The position numbers and the translations under genes are program-made. 40,508 nucleotides of DNA from Gemmatimonadales bacterium (GTDB lineage: Bacteria > Gemmatimonadota > Gemmatimonadetes > Gemmatimonadales > GWC2-71-9), in contig JAICUF010000011.1 of assembly GCA_025935995.1 (NCBI GenBank), positions 1 to 40,508 of the forward strand. Direction: 5' to 3'. Below the pieces are notes generated by a model. The model made no database searches. It was given only the letters and a program-made list of their open reading frames with translations, and had not been told where the DNA came from. Positions 11,950 through 19,934 of this stretch are shown one piece after another. Every line of letters starts with the position of its first letter. The stretch's first letter is position 1.

Positions 11950-12147
11950 ATGAGCCGGTTTACGAGCAGGGATCTGATGGTGTCGGTGCTGGACGGGAAT
12001 GCTCCCGATGAAGACTGGGCCGACAAGACGACGAAGTGCACCACCTGCACCAGCTGCACCAACGTGTCCAACCAGTCGACCAGAAAGCCCAGCAAGGGGC
12101 GCGCGCGGGCCGCGCTGCGGGCACAGCTCGCCGCCGCGCGTCGCTGA
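11950..12147 (+). CDS. putative lanthipeptide precursor peptide
   Basis: The 65-residue peptide has a leader-like N-terminus (MSRFTSRDLMVSVLDGN, acidic/hydrophobic helix, then APDEDWAD) and a core with three evenly spaced Cys (30, 33, 36) embedded in Thr/Ser: KTTKCTTCTSCTN, then VSNQSTRKPS. Cys with neighbouring Thr/Ser is what lanthionine-forming enzymes require. The C-terminus is an unusual basic Ala/Arg helix (residues 50-65, RARAALRAQLAAARR), possibly a follower segment. An excellent ribosome site (ggaggg, 11941-11946) precedes the ATG, and a strong promoter lies about 90 bases upstream. The next genes encode a kinase-LanC fusion and a lyase candidate. I know of no exact match. A metal-binding peptide is the main alternative. 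Confidence 0.75.
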   Translation: MSRFTSRDLMVSVLDGNAPDEDWADKTTKCTTCTSCTNVSNQSTRKPSKGRARAALRAQLAAARR

Positions 12148-12196
12148 CGGCGGTCCGGGCGCCGCGCGCTACCGCGCCGCCCCGCGCTTCACCGTT

Positions 12197-13270
12197 GTGG
12201 CGCCGCGAGACGTGCCCCCGGCGGTCGCGTCGCGTTTTCAGCTGCTCGCCGGTGCATCCGATGCCACGGCCGTGCTGCTCCCGCGGGACGGCACGGCCGC
12301 CGGCGCGCGGGCGCTGACCAGCGGCACGGCCGCGCTGTTTCGTTCGCTCAGCGTGCCCCGGACTCTGGAGCTTGGTGAGGCCGGAGGTCACCTGGCGATC
12401 GCGCGGCTGGTGCTGGACGGAGTCGTCGAGGTGGAGTACGAAGGAGAATTCGTCTCGGGCCCGGCGTCGCACCCGGCCTGGTTCGATGGTCTTCCCCCGC
12501 GTGCCGATGCGCGCCACGCGGCGCTTTCGCGCGCCGCCGTGCGCCAGGGGGAGGCGATCGGTCTCAGTGGCGGGGCGCTGCAACACCGGCTCTACCAGTT
12601 CAATTCACGGCCGGCCACGCCCGAGTGGCGGCAGCGCCTGCCCGGAGACGCCGAAGTGGCGACGTTCCTTCATGTCGCCACTTCGGCGCGGCGCGGCCTG
12701 GCGCACGCACTCGAGTCTGCCTGGCATTACTGGCGGCCGCGCCGTCGGCATCGCGGAAGCGGCCGCCGCGCACCCGACCTGAAGCTGTACATCAGTCCCG
12801 GCATCGAACGGCTGCCCGAAGCGCTCCACACCGCACTCGATCTCCTGCAATCCGACACCGGCATGCTCGCGGTGAAGGCCGGCCGTGACGTCTACGGCCT
12901 CCTGCGGCCGGACAATCTCGTGGCCTACTTCTCGGAGGCGGCCGCGCTGGGCGAAGCGGCCACCCGGCTCGCCGCCGCTCTCGCCGGCGCTCCGTCGCAG
13001 GGAGTTCCGTTCACCTGCGACCGCGGGGGCGACGGCCTCGTCTCCTGGGCCGCAGATCCCCCGGCCGACTCGGCGAGTCTCGACTGGACCGGCGACGGCA
13101 GCTGGCGGGCGTGGATCACCGGGCGCCTCGCATCGAGCCTGACGCTTGCGGCGGCCCATCCGGCGGACGTGCCCGGCTGGGTCTTCGCGCTCGACCGGCT
13201 CTCGCTGGACGGCGTCGATATTGAAACCTGGGCTCCTTCGAACCCGGCCTGGGCGACCCAGGCCGACTGA
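12197..13270 (+). CDS. candidate stand-alone phospho-Ser/Thr lyase of the lanthipeptide system
   Basis: I cannot firmly assign this 357-residue protein. The second half (residues about 190-290) has a beta-rich pattern: LKLYISP, then a helix, AVKAGRDVYGLLRPDNLVAYF, then GVPFT and GLVSWAADPP. This loosely follows the HopA1 effector family, which serves as a lyase in class V lanthipeptide pathways; I recall that only as a pattern. It lies between the precursor and a kinase-cyclase that has no lyase domain, so a lyase role would complete the pathway. The start is uncertain: GTG at 12197 lies clear of the precursor, but the in-frame ATGs at 11999 and 12008 would overlap the precursor in another frame. 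Its stop is one base before the next GTG, showing coupling. No signal peptide or membrane segment. Confidence 0.6.
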   Translation: MAPRDVPPAVASRFQLLAGASDATAVLLPRDGTAAGARALTSGTAALFRSLSVPRTLELGEAGGHLAIARLVLDGVVEVEYEGEFVSGPASHPAWFDGLPPRADARHAALSRAAVRQGEAIGLSGGALQHRLYQFNSRPATPEWRQRLPGDAEVATFLHVATSARRGLAHALESAWHYWRPRRRHRGSGRRAPDLKLYISPGIERLPEALHTALDLLQSDTGMLAVKAGRDVYGLLRPDNLVAYFSEAAALGEAATRLAAALAGAPSQGVPFTCDRGGDGLVSWAADPPADSASLDWTGDGSWRAWITGRLASSLTLAAAHPADVPGWVFALDRLSLDGVDIETWAPSNPAWATQAD

Positions 13271-13271
13271 C

Positions 13272-15638
13272 GTGTCGATCACCGATCCGCTGGTCCTGCC
13301 GACCGATGTGACCATCACCGCGGTGCGCACGCTGGGCCGCGCCCTGAGGTCGCGGCTCGGCGGCGCGGATGATGATTTCGCGATCAGCCGCTCCCGCGGG
13401 CGCGCCCCGGTCCGGATCATCGCGCCGGCCGGTGCGGCACTGCTGCAGGAGTTCCGGACGCCCCGCGTGGTGAGCGATGTGATTCTGTCGCTCGCGGGCC
13501 GTGACGGCGCCGATGCCGACGCCCTCCTCGCTGACGCCTTCCCCCTCCTGCACGACTGCTTCGCCTCCCGCTTCCTCGTGCCGGCCGACTCGCCCGATGC
13601 GGCGCCGATCCTTGCGGCGCTCGCGCCCGGCGACCGCGTCGGCACGTGGAGCATCACGCGATGCGTGCGGCTGCTGGATGACACCGAGCTGTATCAGGCC
13701 CGGACGCGCGGCGGCCGGCTGGTGGCCGTCAAGCTCGCACGGTCGGCGGCACCAATGCTGCGGCGCATGTTCTCGCGCGAAGCGGCAGTGCTGGAGCAGC
13801 TCCACGGGGCCGGCGCTCCGCGGTTTCTCGGTCGTGGGCAGCGCGACGGAAAGCCGTACGTTGCCATGAGCTGGTGCGCCGGCGCGGAGCCCGGCGCGGC
13901 ATTCGCCGATGCGCGGGCGGAGGGACCCGCGGCAGTCCGGCGCCTGGCCGCACGCATCGCCAGGGCGTACGCCGCGCTCCACGAGCGCGGCATCCTGCAT
14001 GGCGATGTCTGTCCCGGCAACATGCTCGTCGACCGCCGGGGGGCGATCACCCTGCTCGAGTTCGGCCGCGCGCGGTTCGTCCGGCCCGGACGCGGGAAGT
14101 GGAACCCGCCGCGTGGCTTCGTCCCCCCGATCGTGGATCCCGAGCTGGCGGACGCGATGGCCGCCGGCACGTCCTCCCCGCTTACCACCGCGGGGGAGCA
14201 GTTCACCGTCGCGGCGCTCATCTACCTGCTGGTGACCGGACAGTACCATCAGGAGTTTTCCATCGATCGCTCCACCATGCTGGCGCAGGCTGCGGTCAAC
14301 ACGGCGCTTCCATTTTCGGCGCGCGGCAAGACGCCGTGGCCCGCGCTCGAGGCCGTGCTGCAGCGCGCACTGCGGCTTCGGCCCGCCGAGCGGTATCCCT
14401 CGATGTCGTCGTTCGCGCGGGCAATCGCGCGCGCCGCGATACCTTCCGCGCCCACGCAGCCGGCCAGCGCTGCCACGTCGGAGCGGATCATCACCGGCTT
14501 CATTCGGGACATGGCAGACTGCCGGCCGCTCGAGCGGATGGGCACCGGCGCGCCCATCGCGTCCGTCACCTATGGCATGGCGGGCGTCGCCTGCGCCCTG
14601 TACCGGCTCGCGGTGATCCGGCAGGATGCGCGCGCGCTTTCGGCCGCGGACCTCTGGATCACGCATGCGCTCGCGGCGCAGTCGCGCCGCGACGCTTTCC
14701 ACAACCGGCCCATGGGCCTCACCGCACGGGCAGTCGGCCGCGTGTCGCCGTATCACACGGCGAGCGGTGTGCATGTGGTGGACGGCCTGATCGCGCAGGC
14801 GATGGGCGACGGCGCACGCTATCGTGCCGCCGTCCACCGGTTCGCGGCTGTCGCCGCTGAGAGCTGCCGGGGCCGCGATCTCATGCTGGGACGAGCAGGC
14901 GTGCTGATCGGCGCGGCGCTCCTCCTCGATGCCCGGCCGCCCGGCGCCACCCAGGAAGCGGCGAGCCTGAGAACGCTCGGCGACGCCGTGCAGCAGGAGC
15001 TGCTGCGCCCGGCCGGCCGGTCATCGGAAGCGGCATCGATCGATGCCTCGGCGGGCATCGCGCACGGTGCGGGCGGGATCGTGTACGCCGCGCTCCGCTG
15101 GAGCACCTCGACCGGGGCATCCGTGCCGGGGCAGATCACTCCCGAGCTCGACCGGCTCGCCGCTCTGGCCCAGGCCGACGGGCGCGGCGTGTCGTGGCCA
15201 CGTCCCGATGGAAAACAGGTGGGCGACGACGTTCCCGGCTGGTGCAATGGCCCGGCGGGGATGGTCCATCTCTGGACCGCGGCGCACCGATGGAGCGGCC
15301 GCGCGGCGCACCGGGCGCTGGCCGAGTCGAGCGCGTGGTCCGCGTGGGACGCACCGGGCGGCTATCCGGATCTCTGCTGCGGTCTCGCGGGCCGCGCATA
15401 TGCGCTGCTGGCGCTGTACCGGCACGGCGGAAACGCCGAATGGCTCCGCCGTGCCCAGGTCCTCGGTGCGCGCGCCGAGCGCGCTCTCGAGCGACGCGGC
15501 GAACTGCCGTATCCGCTCAGTCTTTTCAAGGGCGTACCGGGCATCATCGTCCTGCTGGCGGATCTGGCCCGGCCGGAGTCGGCGTGCATGCCGTTCTTCG
15601 AGACGGAAGGCTGGCCCTCCGCAGAGACGCTCGCGTGA
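13272..15638 (+). CDS. RRE-kinase-LanC lanthipeptide synthetase-like protein
   Basis: The 788-residue protein has three parts. Residues about 35-104 resemble PqqD: GAALLQEF and VVSDVILSLAGRDGAD run parallel to GAAILELC and SVSGIAAELGRRYGAD in the PqqD of this same window. This suggests a leader-binding RRE. Residues about 125-400 are a protein kinase fold with VAVK (Lys154), HGDVCPGN (Asp245) and LEFG in place of DFG (Glu263). Residues about 420-788 are a LanC-like toroid with repeated GxxG helices, His598 in AHGAGG, and zinc ligands Cys658 (GWCNG) and Cys702-Cys703 (LCCG). The predicted reactions are Ser/Thr phosphorylation and then thioether closure. The start is the GTG one base after the upstream stop. 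A fused lyase domain as in class III/IV synthetases is absent. Its stop overlaps the next ATG. Confidence 0.85.
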   Translation: MSITDPLVLPTDVTITAVRTLGRALRSRLGGADDDFAISRSRGRAPVRIIAPAGAALLQEFRTPRVVSDVILSLAGRDGADADALLADAFPLLHDCFASRFLVPADSPDAAPILAALAPGDRVGTWSITRCVRLLDDTELYQARTRGGRLVAVKLARSAAPMLRRMFSREAAVLEQLHGAGAPRFLGRGQRDGKPYVAMSWCAGAEPGAAFADARAEGPAAVRRLAARIARAYAALHERGILHGDVCPGNMLVDRRGAITLLEFGRARFVRPGRGKWNPPRGFVPPIVDPELADAMAAGTSSPLTTAGEQFTVAALIYLLVTGQYHQEFSIDRSTMLAQAAVNTALPFSARGKTPWPALEAVLQRALRLRPAERYPSMSSFARAIARAAIPSAPTQPASAATSERIITGFIRDMADCRPLERMGTGAPIASVTYGMAGVACALYRLAVIRQDARALSAADLWITHALAAQSRRDAFHNRPMGLTARAVGRVSPYHTASGVHVVDGLIAQAMGDGARYRAAVHRFAAVAAESCRGRDLMLGRAGVLIGAALLLDARPPGATQEAASLRTLGDAVQQELLRPAGRSSEAASIDASAGIAHGAGGIVYAALRWSTSTGASVPGQITPELDRLAALAQADGRGVSWPRPDGKQVGDDVPGWCNGPAGMVHLWTAAHRWSGRAAHRALAESSAWSAWDAPGGYPDLCCGLAGRAYALLALYRHGGNAEWLRRAQVLGARAERALERRGELPYPLSLFKGVPGIIVLLADLARPESACMPFFETEGWPSAETLA

Positions 15639-18586
15639 TGCCCACGATTGATCCGGCCGAGCGGCTCGCCAAGGCGCTGGCCGGCCGCTACGTCATCGAG
15701 CGCGAGCTCGGCCGCGGCGGGATGGCGACGGTCTACCTGGCCCAGGACCTCCGGCTCGGGCGCCGCGTGGCCATCAAGGCCCTCCGGCCCGAGCTCGCCG
15801 CGGTGGTCGGTCCGGACCGCTTCCTCAGGGAAATTCACGTCGCGGCGACGCTCAATCACCCCAACATCCTGCCGCTGCACGACTCGGGCGAGGCCGACGA
15901 TGTGCTGTACTACGTCATGCCCTTCGTCGAGGGGGAGTCGCTGGCGGCGCGGCTCCGGCGCGAGCGGCCGCTGCCCATCGATGAGGCGCTGGCGATCGCG
16001 CGGCAGGTGGCGTTGGCACTCGCCGTCGCGCACAAGCACGGCATCGTGCACCGCGACATCAAGCCCGACAACATCCTGCTCGACGGGGAGCGCGCGCTCG
16101 TGGCGGACTTCGGCATCGCCCACGCGCTCGGCGGCACCGCGCAGGAGAAGCTGACCACCACCGGCCTCATCGTCGGCACGCCCACCTACATGAGCCCGGA
16201 GCAGATCGGCGGGTCGCTGCAGATCGACGGGCGCTCGGACATCTACAGCCTCGGATGCGTGCTCTACGAAATGCTGGTGGGTGAGCCGCCGTACGGCGGC
16301 CCGTCCGTGCAGGTCATACTGGCGCGCCATGCCGCCGAGCGCTTGCCGAGCCTCCGGACGGCGCGTTCCACGGTGCCGCCGGCGCTGGAGCTCGTCGTCC
16401 ACCGTGCGATGGCAAAGGCGCCGGCGGACCGCTATCGCGATGCCTCGCGGTTCGCGGTGGCCCTCGACGAGGCACTGGCGGCCCCGGACGGCAGTCGCCC
16501 GACCAGGGCATGGATGCGGCGGGCGCGATGGGCGGCGCTCGCGCTCGCCGGCGCCGCTGCGGTGGCCATCGTCGCGGCGTCGCTCGCGCGGCGCGATGAC
16601 GCACCGCCATCGATCTCGGCCGGGAGGAATCTCGTCGCGGTCCTGCCGTTCGAGCACGCGTCCAAGGGAGACTCGCTGCTCGAGCGCGTTTCGGGTGAGG
16701 TCGCCGGGCTCATCGCCCAGCGACTCACCGGTGAGGGCGGGCCGAGGGCCGTATCCAGCGGGACGGTCCACGAGGCGCTCGACGGCGCGGGGATCACCTC
16801 CGGCCAGCCCATTGCCGACGATCGCGCTCTGGCGCTGGCTCGGAGCGTGGGCGCCGGACTCGTGTTGACCGGGCGCGCAGCCGCCGATCAGGGGCGCGTC
16901 ATCCTTACTGCGACGTTGCTTTCCGCCGGGGACGGCAGCGTGATCGCTCGAGTCGAGCCCGTCAGCGCGGCTCCGGACAGCCTGCTGGCGGCCGCCGACC
17001 GGGTGACGGCGGAGCTGCTGGTGCGCGCGTCCGGCGAGCCGCTCGGCCGCCTGGCTGCGCTACGCAGCGAGCGCATCGACGTCCTGCGAACGTACCTTGC
17101 CGGCCGGTTGGCCTACGTCCGCGGCCAGACGGCCCTTGCCGCAACCCGCTTCGCCGAGGCCGCAGCAGCCGACTCCAGCTTCCCGTATCCGGCTCTTGGA
17201 CTGTCGCTGGTGGGCGGCTTCACCGGAGCGGACTCGCTGGCCCGCACGATGCGCGACCGGCTGAGCCCCGCGGACCGGCTCTTTCTTACGGCCCTGGTCG
17301 GCGTGCGCTATCCGGATCCTGCGTCCGAAGCCGAGGTCATTCGCGGGTGGGAGGATGCAGTCCAGAACGGCGCCGGGTATCCGGAGTCATGGTTCAAGCT
17401 GTCGGAAGAGCTGTTTCATCGGGGACCGCTGATCGGTACGCCGCGCGTGCTCGAACGGGCCGTGGCCGGATACCGGAAAGTGCTCGAGCTGGAGCCGCGT
17501 TTCGTACCCGCACTGGGTCATCTGATCGACATTGCCGCCGGCGCGGGCGATACCGCAGCGGTGCGGACGCTCACCAGACGCTACTTCGCGCTCGATTCGG
17601 TCGGTGATCTCGCCGACTACTACCGCTGGCGCCGTGCGGTGAGCCTGGGCGATACGGCAGCGCGCCGGCAGATTCGCGCTCGCATGGACCGGCTGAGCGA
17701 CGCGACGCTGGAGCGGATCGTGCTGGGGGCACAGCTTGACGGGGAGGCTCTGGACGACGCCGAGGCCGCAGTGGTGGCGCGGCGTTCGCAGAGCAGTCTG
17801 GTGAACGCGACACGCCTGGCGTACCTGCACATGATGGAGCTCGCCTACAACCGTGGCCGCCCCGCCGCCGCCGCACGCCTCGTCGCTGAGCGGTACGCTG
17901 CCACCGCGTCTCCTCCCCTCGACCGGCTGATGGACGTGGTGGCCGCACTGTTCGCCGGCGGCGATACGGTCGCCGCGGCCCGGGCCGCCGCGGAAGGGGC
18001 GTCCTCCGTGGCGGTGGTCAGCGACGACCGCGCGGCCTTCCCGGTCTGCGCCGCGGGGCTCTGGTTCGCGGGAAGGGGAGACTTCGACCGGGCGGCGCGG
18101 GTCGCCCGGCGATTGAACACCGGCGGGGGCGGCCGGTCCGCCAGCATCCAGCCCGCCCTTTGCGCCGCCACCATCGAGGCGCAGGCAGCGGCAGGGACCG
18201 GCAGCGCCGATGCCGCCGACCGGCTCGACCGGCTCGACTCGCTGACGCGGGTCAACCCGGCAACCACGCTGTGGATTCTCACTCCCGCCAACCTCGTGGT
18301 GGCTCAACTCCGCGAGCGCCGGGGGCAGTTCGCCGAGGCGCTTGCGGCGACGCGCCGCCGGCCAACCATCGGCGATCTGGAGGATCACCGCATCCTCGTC
18401 GCCCTTCCCGCGATGCTCCGGATGGAGGGTCGCCTCGCCGCGAGGACCGGCGACACGACCGGCGCGATCCGGGCCGACCGCCACTATCTCGCGCTGATGG
18501 CGCAGCCGGAGCCCGCGCTCCGTCCGCAGGCCGACAGCGTCCGGCGCGCGCTCGAAGCGCTCGCGGCCGGTCACGGGCGCCCGTGA
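15638..18586 (+). CDS. membrane Ser/Thr protein kinase with TolB-like/TPR C-terminal region
   Basis: The 982-residue protein starts with an active-looking PknB-type kinase domain (about 17-285): glycine loop GRGGMATVY, Lys47 in VAIK, HRD at 138-140 with KPDN, DFG at 157-159 and the APE-equivalent MSPEQ. One membrane helix (about 298-317) follows. Next is a region beginning NLVAVLPFEH, as in the TolB-like N-terminus of CyaA-type regulators, and then about 550 residues of helical TPR-like repeats, probably outside the cytoplasm. This architecture is abundant in Gemmatimonadota. The ATG shares one base with the stop of the lanthipeptide synthetase, so it is the last gene of that operon. It may sense or regulate production, or it may just be co-transcribed. 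Confidence 0.9.
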   Translation: MPTIDPAERLAKALAGRYVIERELGRGGMATVYLAQDLRLGRRVAIKALRPELAAVVGPDRFLREIHVAATLNHPNILPLHDSGEADDVLYYVMPFVEGESLAARLRRERPLPIDEALAIARQVALALAVAHKHGIVHRDIKPDNILLDGERALVADFGIAHALGGTAQEKLTTTGLIVGTPTYMSPEQIGGSLQIDGRSDIYSLGCVLYEMLVGEPPYGGPSVQVILARHAAERLPSLRTARSTVPPALELVVHRAMAKAPADRYRDASRFAVALDEALAAPDGSRPTRAWMRRARWAALALAGAAAVAIVAASLARRDDAPPSISAGRNLVAVLPFEHASKGDSLLERVSGEVAGLIAQRLTGEGGPRAVSSGTVHEALDGAGITSGQPIADDRALALARSVGAGLVLTGRAAADQGRVILTATLLSAGDGSVIARVEPVSAAPDSLLAAADRVTAELLVRASGEPLGRLAALRSERIDVLRTYLAGRLAYVRGQTALAATRFAEAAAADSSFPYPALGLSLVGGFTGADSLARTMRDRLSPADRLFLTALVGVRYPDPASEAEVIRGWEDAVQNGAGYPESWFKLSEELFHRGPLIGTPRVLERAVAGYRKVLELEPRFVPALGHLIDIAAGAGDTAAVRTLTRRYFALDSVGDLADYYRWRRAVSLGDTAARRQIRARMDRLSDATLERIVLGAQLDGEALDDAEAAVVARRSQSSLVNATRLAYLHMMELAYNRGRPAAAARLVAERYAATASPPLDRLMDVVAALFAGGDTVAAARAAAEGASSVAVVSDDRAAFPVCAAGLWFAGRGDFDRAARVARRLNTGGGGRSASIQPALCAATIEAQAAAGTGSADAADRLDRLDSLTRVNPATTLWILTPANLVVAQLRERRGQFAEALAATRRRPTIGDLEDHRILVALPAMLRMEGRLAARTGDTTGAIRADRHYLALMAQPEPALRPQADSVRRALEALAAGHGRP

Positions 18587-18605
18587 GCGATCGCAGGCCC
18601 CGCGT

Positions 18606-18902
18606 TCAGGCGTTCGGAAACCCGAGCTGAGCCCGAACGTTTCCCTCGTCTGCACCACGCACCTCGACCACCTTGCTCCGGCTCGCCCCGCCGGCGATGA
18701 GCACGACGTGCGCGCGCGGCACGCGGAGTACCTCGGCCAGGAATCGCAGCAGGGCATCGTTCGCGGCACCGTCCACCGGCGGCGCTGCCAGCCGAATGCG
18801 GAGCTCGTCCCCATGCGGACCGGCCACTTCGGTTCGCGAGGCGCGCGGCTGCACCCGGATCCGGAGCCGGACGCCGCCAGCTACGGGCACGGCAAAGCTC
18901 AA
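18606..18902 (-). CDS. DUF167/YggU family protein
   Basis: This 98-residue protein has the DUF167 pattern: RLRIRVQPRASRTEV, then LRIRLAAPPVDGAANDALLRFLAEVL, and SRSKVVEVRG. The family (YggU) is small, soluble and of unknown function and is often linked to yggT, as here. The start is a TTG that overlaps the stop of the yggT-like gene by four bases (TTGA); no ATG is available in this frame nearby. It is the last gene of a five-gene minus-strand operon and its stop faces the stop of the large kinase gene, 19 bases away. Confidence 0.88.
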   Translation of the reverse strand: MSFAVPVAGGVRLRIRVQPRASRTEVAGPHGDELRIRLAAPPVDGAANDALLRFLAEVLRVPRAHVVLIAGGASRSKVVEVRGADEGNVRAQLGFPNA

Positions 18903-19495
18903 TAGGGGCGGATGAGGCGGGAGAGGAGACTCAGCAGGACCGGCTGCGCCACCCAGAAGAGGAGCACCCAGGCGAGCAGCGGGCTCAGGTCGAAGGGACC
19001 CATGGGAGGCAGGACGCGCCGCAGCGGGACCACGATCCAGTCCGTGAGGCGAAAGGCCGGCCGTACCAGCCGGCTGAACGGGCCGAGTCCCATCCAGGAG
19101 GACAGGACCCGGACGACGAGCGCGATCTCGAGCACCAGAAAGGCGAGCCGCACGAGCGCGAGGACCCACGCCCCGGGCCCGGCATGGCTCAGCACCGAGA
19201 GCGAAGCGACGGCTCCGATCGCCCAGTCGAGAATCCAGAGGAGCAGCAGCCCGCCCGCGATCACGAGGCCGAGAAGCCAGAGCGGCGCCGACTGCGGGTT
19301 GCCGCCCGCCCGGAGGATCCGCTGCTCGATCGGGTGCAGCAGCGGATCACTGAGGCGCCGGACGAAACGGGGCCACGCGCCGAAGGCGTTCAGGCGGCGG
19401 TTCCGGACCGCCCAGTGCGTGAGCGCCACGATCGCCGCGACGGCGAGCGCCAGCACGATCAGCACGCGCACGACGAGGTAGACGGTGCCGATCAT
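18899..19495 (-). CDS. YggT family membrane protein, tandem
   Basis: The 198-residue membrane protein contains two YggT-like units. The C-terminal one is clear (RVLSSWMGLGPFSRLVRPAF, then DWIVVPLRRVLPPMGPFDLSPLL). The N-terminal one is weaker but has the same RF-(V/R)-L-DPLL-P order. Four or five hydrophobic helices are visible. YggT proteins lie in the cytoplasmic membrane and have been linked to osmotic or envelope stress and cell division, without a proven mechanism. The gene follows the lipoprotein gene by one base and overlaps the DUF167 gene, the usual companion. Confidence 0.88.
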   Translation of the reverse strand: MIGTVYLVVRVLIVLALAVAAIVALTHWAVRNRRLNAFGAWPRFVRRLSDPLLHPIEQRILRAGGNPQSAPLWLLGLVIAGGLLLLWILDWAIGAVASLSVLSHAGPGAWVLALVRLAFLVLEIALVVRVLSSWMGLGPFSRLVRPAFRLTDWIVVPLRRVLPPMGPFDLSPLLAWVLLFWVAQPVLLSLLSRLIRPY

Positions 19496-19496
19496 G

Positions 19497-19934
19497 TCAG
19501 CGCGCGCCGGTGTCGAGCTCGAGCGGCTGCACTTCCCCGTCGGGCGTGATGCAGCTCGCCGGGAAGCGCCCGGCGTTGAGCGAGGCGCCCTCGAGGGCGT
19601 CGGCGCCGCCGGTGCAGGAGGCGAGCGCGTGGCCGGCGGGGCGGCGGAACTCGACCGTGACGGTGAGGGTGTCGCGGCTGCTCGAGAGGCGGCGCGCGGT
19701 GGCGGGGGTCAGGGAGTCGATCCCCATCTGGGCGACCGACGAGGGGTAGCGCCCCCGGTGGGAGGCGCGGAAGTCGGCGGCGCGATCGATCAGCTCGAAC
19801 AGCTCGCGTCCCAGGGTACGCTGGTCGGCGCGGGAGGCGTCCGGACTCGCGGACGTCGCGCCGCGCGCCGGATCGCCGCCGTGGCAGGCGGCGAGGAGGA
19901 GCAGCGAGAGAATGGCGGGTGCGGCCCGCGTCAT
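19497..19934 (-). CDS. small lipoprotein of unknown function
   Basis: The 145-residue protein has a lipoprotein signal (ILSLLLLAAC, Cys at 17). The mature part contains ELFELIDRAADFRASHRGRYPSSVAQMGIDSL, which resembles the segment after the N-terminal helix of type II/IV pseudopilins and similar small secreted proteins. After it come two Cys (LASCTGG and FPASCI) that may form a disulfide. I do not know a function. Its ATG overlaps the end of the desaturase gene by four bases, and the yggT-like gene follows after one base, so it belongs to that operon. Confidence 0.8.
   Translation of the reverse strand: MTRAAPAILSLLLLAACHGGDPARGATSASPDASRADQRTLGRELFELIDRAADFRASHRGRYPSSVAQMGIDSLTPATARRLSSSRDTLTVTVEFRRPAGHALASCTGGADALEGASLNAGRFPASCITPDGEVQPLELDTGAR

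Noticed and set aside
12027-12061. Cys-rich core as a zinc-binding motif or rubredoxin-like knot
   Set aside because: Three Cys with C-x2-C-x2-C spacing in a tiny Thr/Ser-rich peptide do not fit a known metal-binding fold, and the neighbours are lanthionine-type enzymes. It remains an alternative but is not preferred.
13116-14837. Minus-strand open frame opposite the kinase-LanC gene
   Set aside because: The plus-strand frame has kinase and LanC motifs and coupled start and stop codons. The minus frame has none.
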